Shown here: in pieces, positions 1 to 8,334 of the stretch
Layout of the letters: each line of letters begins with the position of its first letter
How positions within the stretch are numbered: position 1 is the stretch's first letter
Assembly (NCBI GenBank): GCA_040754075.1
Contig: JBFMDH010000045.1
Location: forward strand, 1-52,887
Source: Acidobacteriota bacterium
GTDB taxonomy: Bacteria > Acidobacteriota > Blastocatellia > UBA7656
Reading direction: 5' to 3'
Length of the DNA stretch: 52,887 nt
The notes under the pieces: generated by a model
Told to the model about the DNA's origin: nothing
The model's input: the letters and a program-made list of their open reading frames with translations, nothing else
Databases searched by the model: none
Position numbers and translations under genes: made by a program

Positions 1-18
1 GTAAGACGAAAGGGTAAC

Positions 19-73
19 ATCGGGGAATCTCCTTTGGTTTTTGGATAAAGTGAAACTATGGAGATACCCCGAT
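19..73. repeat. 14-nt imperfect inverted repeat upstream of the sigma factor gene
   Basis: ATCGGGGAATCTCC at 19-32 faces GGAGATACCCCGAT at 60-73. Thirteen of 14 positions are complementary, around a 27-nt AT-rich spacer. No T-run follows it, so it is not a typical intrinsic terminator. It lies 110-245 bp before the candidate sigma-factor starts and could be an operator or a leader hairpin. Function is unknown. Confidence 0.5.
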
Positions 74-263
74 TGAATCCTTACTTTCAAGTGATTCTCA
101 GAAATTCTTTTTCATGAGGTCTATAGTAGAGACTTTTTATTTGTCGTTTGTCAGGTAATCGGCTTTAAGCCCGTCAACCCGCGTGGACTTTCAGCCCTTG
201 CTCTCGAATGTTAGAATGCGCTCAAATGTAACAAGTCAATTTATATCGGAGAATTTTGAGCGC

Positions 264-971
264 ATGGCAAGTGATGCAGCATCGGCAGCCCAATTTGATA
301 ACCCATCGCTTGAAGCGTTAGGCGACGAAGAACTGGTTGACCGGTTTCTTGATGCCACAAACGTAAACAAGCAACGGTGTTTTGAAATTATCATTTCGCG
401 CTATCAATGGTTGATTAACCATGTGATACGCAGTTCGCGCTATCGCTTTCCGGCTTGGGATTCGGCGGATGACGTGATTGCCCGTGCCGTCTTTAAAGTC
501 TATCGCGGCTTGGTGCAATGGCGCAGGGAAGGGAAGCTTTCAAGCTTTATCGCACGCATTGCCACCAGTGAAATGATTGACACGATTCGCCGCGTCCGTC
601 GCGATAAAAGCTGGAATCCGTTGATGACCAATGTCGCTGCGGACGATGACGATAGACCGACGGCAATTGACCGCGCGCCTTCGCGTGAACCTTCACCGGA
701 AGCGCAGTTGCTCAATCGCCAGCAACGCGAACTGGTTGATAGCCTCCTCGAAGAGGTTTGTCGTGATTGGAAAGATAGCGTGATTGTCAGCGATTACATT
801 ATCCTGAATCTCAACGCGAAAGAGATTTCCGAGAAGTACGAGATGAGTGAAGATGTGGTTTATCAACGCGCCCATCGTTTGAAAGAACGGTTGATGAATT
901 GCCTTGCCGAACGTGGCATTACCTCTTCAACTACTTTGCTGGGCGTCGGTGGAAAGAAGGGCAAAAAGTAA
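264..971 (+). CDS. Sigma-70 family RNA polymerase sigma factor
   Basis: This is a DNA-dependent transcription specificity factor of the sigma-70 family, ECF-like in size. An N-terminal region-2-like part (FEIIISRYQWLINHVI, then a basic stretch ending in SEMIDTIRRVRRD) is followed by an acidic linker. A C-terminal helix-turn-helix region-4 part reads NLNAKEISEKYEMSEDVVYQRAH. I chose the ATG at 264 because GGAG lies at 248-251; a GTG at 183 (262 residues) and an ATG at 216 are possible but lack a visible ribosome site. The C-terminus is short and basic (GGKKGKK). The next gene encodes a zinc-finger anti-sigma-like protein, so the two probably form a sigma/anti-sigma pair. The target regulon cannot be read from the sequence. 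Confidence 0.85.
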   Translation: MASDAASAAQFDNPSLEALGDEELVDRFLDATNVNKQRCFEIIISRYQWLINHVIRSSRYRFPAWDSADDVIARAVFKVYRGLVQWRREGKLSSFIARIATSEMIDTIRRVRRDKSWNPLMTNVAADDDDRPTAIDRAPSREPSPEAQLLNRQQRELVDSLLEEVCRDWKDSVIVSDYIILNLNAKEISEKYEMSEDVVYQRAHRLKERLMNCLAERGITSSTTLLGVGGKKGKK

Positions 972-987
972 TTTTTGAAAAGGCGTG

Positions 988-1099
988 TTCTCAACCTTCG
1001 CCAAGTTGGGAACGCATCACCCGTAGGTCAAATGCCGACCTTCAATTTTTGAAAATAATTTCAGGTTGAGAAGCGGTCGTTGACCGCGCCATTTTTATT
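988..1099. repeat. Nested inverted repeats between sigma and anti-sigma genes, with REP-like unit A
   Basis: TTCTCAACCT (988-997) is exactly complementary to AGGTTGAGAA (1063-1072). Just inside the distal side is a GCGGTC-GTT-GACCGC hairpin (1073-1087) followed by an ATTTTTATTT tract (1091-1100). That hairpin resembles an intrinsic terminator or attenuator between the two genes. The hairpin core recurs at 26131-26149 and, more weakly, at 30639-30657, so it may be a short repeated palindromic element of this genome. Confidence 0.55.
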
Positions 1100-1114
1100 T
1101 ATTTCGAGGCAGTT

Positions 1115-1813
1115 ATGAAATCATCGGAAGCGAACAAAGATTTATACGAGGGATTACAAAATACTTTGAAAGCGCGCGCCGCTGCGGCTCAGGATGAACA
1201 CTCGGACGCGGGCGACCTCGCCGCATTTTTTTACGGCAAAGCCAGTAAACCTACAGTTGCCGCACATCTTGCCATCTGTTCGACCTGTAAAGAAGAAATC
1301 GCGCTCTACGCAAAAGCTGAACGAGCGGCGGTGGCTTTTAAGCCTAACAAAAAAAATGTGAGCGAAGTTCCTGCCGCCGCCCGGGAATTGATTCGCGATT
1401 GGGAAGAGAGCGCCTTTGCCAAACCGAAAACCCAAAGTACGGAAATAAACGCCGATTTACTGGCGAAATTGGCGAAAGCGCTTGGCGAACACCAGATTTC
1501 AAGAAAAGAACAACGGTCTGTGAGCGGCAGTGATAAACAACAGGTCACGGTTTTTATCCTCACCCGCTCCGGTGAAATTCGCGGCACCGAAATTTTTGCG
1601 TGCAGCGAAAATAAGAGCGGCGAAGTGATGCTCAAATGCGCCGATACGTCTGCACGGTTCAATAGTCGGAAACTGCATGCCCTGTTACATCAAGACGGCA
1701 AACGTTACACCGTCGAATCCTATTCCATTGAACGTAATCGCGTGCGCGTCGGCAAAATGAATGAACGTGAACTTGCCATCGAGCGAACCCATTATTTCAT
1801 CATCGAAGATTGA
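1115..1813 (+). CDS. Zinc-finger anti-sigma-like protein
   Basis: The 232-residue protein carries an H-x3-C-x2-C motif (HLAICSTCKEEIALY, residues about 50-64), the hallmark of zinc-binding anti-sigma (ZAS/zf-HC2) domains. It lies directly downstream of a sigma-70-family gene on the same strand. The motif is preceded by a helix-rich segment ending DLAAFFYGKASKPTVAA, as in ZAS domains. No transmembrane segment is visible, so unlike most ZAS proteins it would be cytoplasmic. The C-terminal half (residues about 140-232) is a beta-rich, basic region I do not recognise. By context it probably sequesters the upstream sigma factor. A 143-bp gap with terminator-like hairpins separates the genes, so their stoichiometry may be set there. 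Confidence 0.65.
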   Translation: MKSSEANKDLYEGLQNTLKARAAAAQDEHSDAGDLAAFFYGKASKPTVAAHLAICSTCKEEIALYAKAERAAVAFKPNKKNVSEVPAAARELIRDWEESAFAKPKTQSTEINADLLAKLAKALGEHQISRKEQRSVSGSDKQQVTVFILTRSGEIRGTEIFACSENKSGEVMLKCADTSARFNSRKLHALLHQDGKRYTVESYSIERNRVRVGKMNERELAIERTHYFIIED

Positions 1814-1829
1814 AGTGACCCAGGAATGA

Positions 1830-2564
1830 TTAGCTCTCGGTGTTTGGCGGATAAGCGAAACCGCAGTTCGTAATTTGCCAACCTTCCGGAGTGTGAACGA
1901 TTTCAAGATTGATGAGGTAAGCAACTTCTAACCATCGAGCGATATTTTCGGGGAAAATAATCGGAAAAACCCGCGTTTCTGAAATTAATTCTTCGGCTTC
2001 GACCTTTTCGCCGTCGATTCGCAAAATGCGAAAATAACCTTCACGGGCGCACACTTCACCATTTGCGCCAACGTCATATTCACTGTGTCCGCCGGCTTCA
2101 AACGAGGTGAGAAATTCCGGAAATTGGATTGCTCCGCCGCGAGTTGTTAAGTAATTGCTCAGTGCCAGATTGATGGCAATCGCGCGCCGCAAAGTCGATT
2201 GCAATTCGTTTAAAACCGCCAGTCGCTGTTGGTTCAACGGGTCATTGAAACTTTCGCCATGCCAATTGAAAAAAGCAATGAGCGACTTGATTAAAATTTC
2301 TGCATCAGGCAAATGCGGGACTGAATCAGTAATTGAGAAATCGGTATTTCGTCTTTGAGTTTTAATAGTCGCTTCTTCGACATACCAGCGGGCGAGAAAA
2401 TCGCGCAATCGTTCGGGTGTGATGGTGGCAATCCTAACGTTGCCGAAATAGGTGGCGAGACATTCTAAAGCTTGCAGGCAATCGGCAATCGCCAGATGAT
2501 TTTCTTCATCGCGGTTTTTAGCCAACGCCGCGATGAAGAGCGATTGCGCTTGGGCAAGGTTCAT
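1830..2564 (-). CDS. Hypothetical protein, coupled to the upstream 414-residue protein
   Basis: I do not recognise this 244-residue soluble protein. The N-terminal 130 residues are predicted helical (MNLAQAQSLFIAALAKNRDE, then ALECLATYF). The C-terminal part looks beta-rich and contains EGYFRILRIDGEKVEAEELI, ending near EIVHTPEGWQITNCGF, which is reminiscent of a small SnoaL-like or wall-associated fold but not assignable. There is no signal peptide or membrane span. Its ATG overlaps the stop of the upstream gene as ATGA (2561-2564), so the two are translationally coupled and probably function together. It converges with the anti-sigma-like gene, leaving only 16 bp between the stops. Confidence 0.7.
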   Translation of the reverse strand: MNLAQAQSLFIAALAKNRDEENHLAIADCLQALECLATYFGNVRIATITPERLRDFLARWYVEEATIKTQRRNTDFSITDSVPHLPDAEILIKSLIAFFNWHGESFNDPLNQQRLAVLNELQSTLRRAIAINLALSNYLTTRGGAIQFPEFLTSFEAGGHSEYDVGANGEVCAREGYFRILRIDGEKVEAEELISETRVFPIIFPENIARWLEVAYLINLEIVHTPEGWQITNCGFAYPPNTES

Positions 2565-3805
2565 TTCTCTTTTTTCGATTTGCTGTTGAAATCAATGACA
2601 TTTGAATCGGCATCCCCGCTTTTGCCGGACTTTTGACTTTTCGCATTCGCGGGCTTTGCGGGTTCGTTGCCATTGAATAAATCCCACAACAACTCTTCAT
2701 CTTCCATATCTTCAAAACCTTCCGCAGGGTGTTTGTAATGCAGCAGAGCGGCGTAAAGATGCTCAATGGAAAAATTCTTGTCCTCTAAAATATCGCGCAT
2801 CACCTTTTCGACCTGTTTGGGATGTTCTTCGGCAATCCGTTCAAAGGCAACGATGGGAAGCGAAGGCTCTTTGATGTAATTCCACAATAGGTCTTTCCAA
2901 CCCGGAAACTCTTTATCACGATTTTTGCTGGTGAAAATCTGTTTGAATTTTTGATATTCCGGCAAAATCAAAATGCCTTCAAATTCATCGCAAAGAATGG
3001 TCACTTCGCTGGCGGCGGTCATTTCGTGAGGAATGGGTGGCAGTTCCGGGATTTTCAATTCGCGTCCGAATTCTTCCTCAAAAAGTTGGGCGGCGGTTTT
3101 GCCGGTCTCAGGGTCTTTGCGTTCTAAAAACAGAAAGCGTTGAAATCTGCCGATGGTGGCAGGCAATTGTTTGGCGGCAATGGAGATTTCATCTTTGCCA
3201 AATAGTTCAATGAAGGCTTCGCGCTGTTCCTGCTGCGCCTCTTCCAATCCTTCTTCATCGTTCAAGGTTTCAAAGGTCTGGCGAATAGCGAGCGCCTGCA
3301 TCGCCGAATCTTTATCGGGCAGTAAGAATTGCGCGCCCGCGAAAATGAACTGCTCGCCAAGCGGTAAAATTCGCGCTGCCAGATATTCGCCTTTTTTAAA
3401 AGGCAGGTCTTTTAAATTGCCGATGGTTGCGATGGTGAAGGTGTCTTCGCTATCGAGGTCTTTGAGGGTGATTAAATTCGCTTTAAGCGATTTGATTTCA
3501 AAGATGCTGTTGATGGAATTCGTCCATTCCAGAAGCAACTCTTCTTCTTTTTCGCTAAGATCATCCTGTGAGTCGACAAAATGCTCGATGACGCCTTCGC
3601 CGTAATCATCTACCCAGTCGTAAAGAAACCACTCCAGCAGGGTGTGCGCTTCGTGTTCGCCTTCGGGTTCCGAAAGTCCGAAAAATTCTTCGCGCACCTG
3701 TTCGTAGTCTTCTTTTAAATGACCTTCGGTAGCGAATTGGATGAGTGATTGTTTGAGTTCTTCGGCGCGTTTGAGCATTGCCGGAAAAGGAATGGTTGCT
3801 GACAT
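2561..3805 (-). CDS. Hypothetical acidic protein, 414 residues
   Basis: The start is the ATG at 3805, preceded by a strong GGAGGTG (3818-3812 on the minus strand), rather than a codon further upstream. The protein is strongly acidic and probably cytoplasmic, with no signal peptide or transmembrane helix. The N-terminal quarter contains HTLLEWFLYDWVDDYGEG. The middle is a mixed alpha/beta region (FTIATIGNLKDLPFKKGEYL). The C-terminal 45 residues are low-complexity and charged (NAKSQKSGKSGDADS, ending KSKKEK). No catalytic motif is visible and I assign no function. It shares an ATGA overlap with the next gene, so the pair forms an operon. Confidence 0.75.
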   Translation of the reverse strand: MSATIPFPAMLKRAEELKQSLIQFATEGHLKEDYEQVREEFFGLSEPEGEHEAHTLLEWFLYDWVDDYGEGVIEHFVDSQDDLSEKEEELLLEWTNSINSIFEIKSLKANLITLKDLDSEDTFTIATIGNLKDLPFKKGEYLAARILPLGEQFIFAGAQFLLPDKDSAMQALAIRQTFETLNDEEGLEEAQQEQREAFIELFGKDEISIAAKQLPATIGRFQRFLFLERKDPETGKTAAQLFEEEFGRELKIPELPPIPHEMTAASEVTILCDEFEGILILPEYQKFKQIFTSKNRDKEFPGWKDLLWNYIKEPSLPIVAFERIAEEHPKQVEKVMRDILEDKNFSIEHLYAALLHYKHPAEGFEDMEDEELLWDLFNGNEPAKPANAKSQKSGKSGDADSNVIDFNSKSKKEK

Positions 3806-3942
3806 GGGGTTCACCTCCACTGCATGAATAGACGCAGGGATTCTATGCTTACGTTTCAAAGCGCGTCAACAACGGTCTGCAATCTATAGGGGCGGCGCTT
3901 TGATAAAGCAGTGATAAAATTTGTAAATCGTCAAAGAATTTT

Positions 3943-4182
3943 TTAGCGCAACAAATCGCGGATTTCCGCGCGCCTTCTGATTTTATCCCATTCGGCGACA
4001 ACCCGCGCGCGGCGATTTTCTGTCGCATCGGAAAGCAAGCTAACCATATCATCATCAAAGAGGTCTGTTCGGGTCGATTTTTCGCGTGCTGATTCAATTG
4101 CGGTGATGTAGTTGAGTACCTGGGTGATTTCGGTTTCGGAAAGATTTTCGGTCTTGCTCAGTAATAATTGTTTGTTAGTCAT
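3943..4182 (-). CDS. Small hypothetical protein, antitoxin-sized
   Basis: The protein has 79 residues, with a helical N-terminal half (LSETEITQVLNYITAIESA) and a basic C-terminus (RRARVVAEWDKIRRRAEIRDLLR). A clear GGGAGG ribosome site precedes the ATG at 4182. It has its own sigma-70-type promoter (4369-4341) and a palindrome in the leader, so it is a genuinely controlled gene. Size and charge pattern recall antitoxin or DNA-binding accessory proteins, but no toxin partner lies next to it. The following gene is a separate 414-residue protein 137 bp away. Function is unknown. Confidence 0.6.
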   Translation of the reverse strand: MTNKQLLLSKTENLSETEITQVLNYITAIESAREKSTRTDLFDDDMVSLLSDATENRRARVVAEWDKIRRRAEIRDLLR

Positions 4183-4290
4183 AACTGCCTCCCTCGCGCA
4201 TCTGACGGCGACAGGAGACTGACCACAGGCAAGTTCATCCGGTCGCGGCTTTAGCGATGATGATTCGTGAGATTTTGCCCACGATTTTTC

Positions 4291-4305
4291 TTACGTTAAA
4301 CGTAA
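4291..4305. promoter_or_regulatory. TTACGTT-A-AACGTAA palindrome in the leader of the 79-residue gene
   Basis: This perfect inverted repeat has 7-bp arms around one base. It lies about 30-45 nt downstream of the transcription start predicted from the -10 at 4346-4341 and about 110 bp before the start codon at 4182. It fits an operator site. The binding protein is unknown. Confidence 0.45.
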
Positions 4306-4340
4306 TTTTCTTTCCCTTCTTTGTGAATTTGAGTGTGGGC

Positions 4341-4369
4341 ATCATAGCCCAACCTTAAAGTCAAATCAA
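4341..4369 (-). promoter_or_regulatory. Sigma-70-type promoter for the 79-residue gene
   Basis: Read on the minus strand, TTGATT (4369-4364) and TATGAT (4346-4341) are separated by 17 nt. This implies transcription starting near 4333 and a leader of about 150 nt. The rest of 4183-4584 holds no gene I can support; 4370-4584 shows no clear signal. Confidence 0.5.
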
Positions 4370-4584
4370 GCAGACGCAAATATCTTAACGCTTCCTTGTG
4401 CGGCTGTCACCACTTTTGCGGAGCACCAGAACCTGTCCCGCACGCAATGAGGGTTTTGACGAACTGCTCAAATTGATAAGCGCATACTGACGCAAGGATA
4501 AACATTATCCGCTTCATCCGAAAACCAACCTTTCACCTGCAAGGAAAAAACATTCAGTAAAAACTTAATGAGTTGCGGCAATAA

Positions 4585-4611
4585 AAAAGCCCGCCTCGTG
4601 GACGGGCTTTG
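4585..4611 (-). terminator. Intrinsic terminator after the S55-like gene
   Basis: The hairpin AAAGCCCG ... CGGGCTTT is followed on the minus strand by a run of T residues. It lies about 25 bp beyond the stop of the gene ending at 4635. Confidence 0.8.
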
Positions 4612-4634
4612 GTTGAATGCATCATTCAACACCC

Positions 4635-6473
4635 TTATTTCACAATGTTGATGAGAATGACTTCCTGACCGGTGATTAAAAATTGTGAAGGCGGTAATTC
4701 GCGTTCGGCAACCGTCATCACCGAAAGCGGCGTGTAACCGCCTGATGTGCGTTCGGAATTGAGCGTCATCAAAACCGAAGGCGGCAGTCCCGGCATTTCT
4801 TCGTTGCCGACGATTGCCCCATTATCCGAACGCAACACCTTTAAATAAAGTTTGTTGTTGCGTTTTATCTTGTTAATGGCGCGAATCAGTTGCCCTAAAT
4901 CTTTGGGAACGAAATCGGCGCCGATACCGGCGCGCGCTTCAGCCTGGGCTATCGAAGCGCCATCGCCAACCAGTATCATCAACTGTCCGAGCGGCGCATC
5001 GTGGGGAATTTCAAAGGGAATGCGTTCAACAAATTCTGCGCCATTATCTTTCCGCGCAAAGGCTTGAATCTCAATCTTGTCGCCGCGTTGGGCTTCGATT
5101 TTATCTACCCACAGACGCGAAAGCGTACCGTTCGAGCGCACATCGGATGAGGTGATATTGACTTCGATGTTCTGTACGTCGATGCCTTCAAAGCCGCTAT
5201 TGAGCAATGCCGCAAGCGGTTTTTCAACCCCAAGCGTAGCAAACAGCGCGGCGTTGCTCGGCAAAGCAAAGGTGCTGTCGAGTAAAACTTCGGGCTGTCC
5301 TTTAATGGCAATGCGCCCGTTGACTTTGACGGTCTGTTGACCGAGTTGCCGTTCGGTTGCGCCGATTGCGGCAATCATCGCAATGCGCATCAGAATCGGC
5401 GTCAAAAACGGGTCGTTAATCATTTCGTAATTGTAGGTTTCGACCTTGTTGCGGCTGGTGCGAACATTCAAACGCATGGGAATCATTTTGGGTTGTTCGC
5501 CGAGTTTCCCGAATACCGTGGTTGAACGGTCTTGATTGATGGAACCGACGAGATTGCCGCCCACTGCGAGTTTGAACGAGTTGTTTAAATTCGCCACGAC
5601 TGTGATCACCGATGATTCGGACATCGGCCAGGCAGTTGAACCGGATGCTAAGAAGGGATGACCGAATGCATAAATGCGTTCACCATCGCGATAGGTCACG
5701 GTGCCTGCCGCATCGAAATTGAAATCGCCGCGTACCAGTTGCACATTGACCGATGAACCAGGCGCAAGCGTCGTGTCATCATATTTGACCATCGCCGAAG
5801 AGGCGCTTGAAGAACCACCGAGACCGGCAACCGGTTGAATGCCGAGTTTTCTCAGGTCATCGCCAAACATCTCGATGACCGATTGCGGCACGCCCGAAAA
5901 AGTAACCGGCGTGGCAATCGGAATTATCGCCTGCCCGTTGTTGTTAAATGCATTCACGCCGCTCACCGCGCGCGCCCCAAGCGGATTGACGTTGGCGCCG
6001 GGCGAACTCGGCGTTACTGCATAGCCCATCAAGGTATTAAAACTCGAAGGCGTATTGGAATTGACCGGCGTTTGTTCGGTGCCCTGTTCAACCACGCTAA
6101 TCATATTTTGAATCGGTTGAATGCCTGCGATGGGTTCTTTGGCGAAAGGAAAAGCATAAGCGACCGCGCCGAGCAATTTGCCGTCGATGTAGACCGGGCT
6201 TCCGCTCATTCCCGCAAAGACGCCGGTTTTATCAACCTGTCCGCCGCTCAATTTGGCAATCACAATTTTTTGTTTCGGGTTGGCGAAACCATCAAGGACG
6301 CCGAGAATTTCGACTTCAAAGCGTTCCGGTTTCGAGCCTTGAAAAACTGTCATTCCGAACCCTTTCATTCCGGCGCGAACGTCTGCCGGATTCATCAGAT
6401 TGGGGTCGGAAGCGTAGGCGATACCGCTGATGGCAATCATTAAACCAAATAACAAACAACATCTTTTTATCAT
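4635..6473 (-). CDS. Exported SpoIVB-type S55 peptidase-domain protein
   Basis: The 612-residue protein begins with a signal peptide (MIKRCCLLFGLMIAISGIAY, cleaved after ASA-like YAS). Residues 84-105 contain GVFAGMSGSPVYIDGKLLG, the serine motif of family S55, with Ser90 as the likely nucleophile. A histidine motif of the same family (GTVTYRDGERIYAFGHPFL, His272) comes later. In Bacillus SpoIVB the His precedes the Ser, so the order here is reversed. The last 350 residues are an unassigned beta-rich extension. S55 proteins are serine proteases or pseudo-proteases; protease activity here is inferred, not shown. The gene is divergent from the serine hydrolase at 6667 and ends in its own terminator. 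Confidence 0.8.
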   Translation of the reverse strand: MIKRCCLLFGLMIAISGIAYASDPNLMNPADVRAGMKGFGMTVFQGSKPERFEVEILGVLDGFANPKQKIVIAKLSGGQVDKTGVFAGMSGSPVYIDGKLLGAVAYAFPFAKEPIAGIQPIQNMISVVEQGTEQTPVNSNTPSSFNTLMGYAVTPSSPGANVNPLGARAVSGVNAFNNNGQAIIPIATPVTFSGVPQSVIEMFGDDLRKLGIQPVAGLGGSSSASSAMVKYDDTTLAPGSSVNVQLVRGDFNFDAAGTVTYRDGERIYAFGHPFLASGSTAWPMSESSVITVVANLNNSFKLAVGGNLVGSINQDRSTTVFGKLGEQPKMIPMRLNVRTSRNKVETYNYEMINDPFLTPILMRIAMIAAIGATERQLGQQTVKVNGRIAIKGQPEVLLDSTFALPSNAALFATLGVEKPLAALLNSGFEGIDVQNIEVNITSSDVRSNGTLSRLWVDKIEAQRGDKIEIQAFARKDNGAEFVERIPFEIPHDAPLGQLMILVGDGASIAQAEARAGIGADFVPKDLGQLIRAINKIKRNNKLYLKVLRSDNGAIVGNEEMPGLPPSVLMTLNSERTSGGYTPLSVMTVAERELPPSQFLITGQEVILINIVK

Positions 6474-6666
6474 ACTTTTCCTCTCGCAGGGTTTGTGCGT
6501 CTTCGACTGTACGGGTGAACAACAAAGGCAACTTCATAACAAGGCGCTCAGACTTGATGATAGTTTCCCGTAAATCGCTGCGTCAAGACTTGATATTTTT
6601 CGTTTACACCCTTCACTCAAGCGGATAAAGTTTACCCCTGATTTTATCCAAGAGAGGATGCCCCAA

Positions 6667-8169
6667 ATGAAGCTGCAAAATCGCCTTCGCCTTTTGTTAA
6701 TCGCAGGTTTGACGCTTAGCCTTTGCGCCTTCAGTTTTCCATCATCGGCGAATACCCCACAAAGCGTTATTCAAAAAAATAAAACGACGAGTGAGCGCAT
6801 CGCGCGCATCGAAAACGGGCTATTGCCGGCACTGGCAATTAAAGGCAAGCCCGCTAAAAAGTTCAGCCTCATAGAACGCCTGCGCTTTCACAAAGTGCCG
6901 GGCGTGAGCGTGGCAGTGATTAATAATTATGCAATCGAATGGGCGAAAGGTTACGGCGTAAAAGATGTTGAAACCAATGAACCGGTCACCGTTGATACGA
7001 TGTTTCAAGCCGCCTCCATCAGCAAACCGGTTGCGACTATCGGGATGTTGAGATTAGTACAGGCAGGCCAACTCAATCTCGATGAAGATGTGAATGTGAA
7101 ACTCAAATCCTGGAAGGTGCCTGACACGTCGTTCGTAAAAGAAAAGAGCGTGACGCTTCGTGAACTCGTAAGCCACAGCGCCGGACTCACGGTTCATGGA
7201 TTCAGGGGGTATGCCGCAACGGAAACGGTGCCGACGCTTGTGCAATTGTTAAACGGCGAAAAGCCCGCAAATTCGGCGCGCATCATTAACGACATCGAAC
7301 CGCAAAAAATCTGGCGATATTCGGGCGGCGGGTTTTGTGTGATGCAACTGTTGATGACGGATACGACCGGCAAAGCGTTTCCGCAAATCATGCAGGAAAA
7401 AGTGCTCTCGCGAATCGGTATGACGAACAGCACCTATCGTCAACCGCTTCCGGTTGAACGCGCCAAACAAGCCGCTACCGGGCATCGCGCGAGCGGTCAA
7501 ATCGTCAAAGGCAAATGGCATACTTATCCTGAAATGGCTGCCGCAGGACTTTGGACCACGCCTATGGATTTGGCGAAACTTGCCATCGAAGTGCAAAAAG
7601 CCAAACTCGGAAAATCCGCTCGCCTGCTTTCACAGGCGATGACTGAACAGATGCTCACCCGGCAGTTTCAAAATTGGGGACTGGGTTTCAATCTTGAAGG
7701 CAAAGATAATAAAGCGACCTTCGGACATGGCGGCGCGAATGAAGGCTTCCGCTGTCAACTCACAGCTTTTGTAAATGGCGGGCAAGGCGCGGTGGTGATG
7801 ACCAATTCCGATACCGGCGGCGCTTTGGCTCAAGAAATTATTCGCGCCATTGCCGCCGAATACGGATGGGCGCAGTCGTTCATCATTGAGCGTGAAGTCG
7901 CCAGCGTAGATGCGAAGGTTTATCAAACTTACGTTGGCGAATACACCACGCCGCTTGGAAAATTATCGGTTACGGTTGAAGGGGATAGTTTATTGGTTGA
8001 ACTTCAAGGGCAGGGAAAAATCGAAATCTATCCCGAATCGGAAGTGAAATATTTTACCCCCGAAGTTGCGAATCTCTCTTTAGTTTTTAATAAAGACGAA
8101 AACGGCAAAACCATTTCAATTACGATTCGCCAGGGCGCACAGGAAATTCCGGCAAAGCGCCTGCCGTAA
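6667..8169 (+). CDS. Exported serine hydrolase of the class C beta-lactamase/PBP family
   Basis: The start is set at the ATG at 6667, 9 nt after GAGAGG (6652-6657); the ATG at 6658 abuts that site. A signal peptide follows (MKLQNRLRLLLIAGLTLSL, then SFPSSA). The nucleophile motif SxxK reads AASISKPV, a tyrosine motif is RYSGGGF, and the third motif HGG is FGHGGANEGF. These are the three active-site boxes of the beta-lactamase class C/esterase superfamily. A C-terminal domain of about 100 residues (VYQTYVGEYTTPLG onward) is typical of family members with a lipocalin-like tail. The substrate could be an ester, a D-peptide or a beta-lactam. It stands alone and is followed by a strong terminator. 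Confidence 0.88.
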   Translation: MKLQNRLRLLLIAGLTLSLCAFSFPSSANTPQSVIQKNKTTSERIARIENGLLPALAIKGKPAKKFSLIERLRFHKVPGVSVAVINNYAIEWAKGYGVKDVETNEPVTVDTMFQAASISKPVATIGMLRLVQAGQLNLDEDVNVKLKSWKVPDTSFVKEKSVTLRELVSHSAGLTVHGFRGYAATETVPTLVQLLNGEKPANSARIINDIEPQKIWRYSGGGFCVMQLLMTDTTGKAFPQIMQEKVLSRIGMTNSTYRQPLPVERAKQAATGHRASGQIVKGKWHTYPEMAAAGLWTTPMDLAKLAIEVQKAKLGKSARLLSQAMTEQMLTRQFQNWGLGFNLEGKDNKATFGHGGANEGFRCQLTAFVNGGQGAVVMTNSDTGGALAQEIIRAIAAEYGWAQSFIIEREVASVDAKVYQTYVGEYTTPLGKLSVTVEGDSLLVELQGQGKIEIYPESEVKYFTPEVANLSLVFNKDENGKTISITIRQGAQEIPAKRLP

Positions 8170-8190
8170 GGGTTCAATTTATCGGTTTTG

Positions 8191-8233
8191 AAAACTGCTG
8201 CAACAATTTTTGAGCGTTGTTGCAGCAGTTTTG
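8191..8233 (+). terminator. Intrinsic terminator after the serine hydrolase
   Basis: AAAACTGCTGCAACAA at 8191-8206 is complementary to TTGTTGCAGCAGTTTT at 8217-8232, giving a 16-bp stem ending in a T-run. The stem is A-rich 5' and T-rich 3', so it could act in both directions. Confidence 0.8.
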
Positions 8234-8268
8234 TGGTTTGAGAAAGGTGCGACTCACTCGTCGCTTTG

Positions 8269-8277
8269 TGGTATGCT
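8269..8277 (+). promoter_or_regulatory. Extended -10 promoter element for the PHP phosphatase gene
   Basis: TG-G-TATGCT matches an extended -10 box and lies about 58 bp before the ATG at 8335. No good -35 is visible. The same TGnTATGCT form occurs in the SDR promoter at 33185-33193. Confidence 0.35.
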
Positions 8278-8334
8278 TGATGCGCCTGAATTGAAAGTTG
8301 ATTGAACCGCGTATCGTTGAATTCAAGTGGTTTT

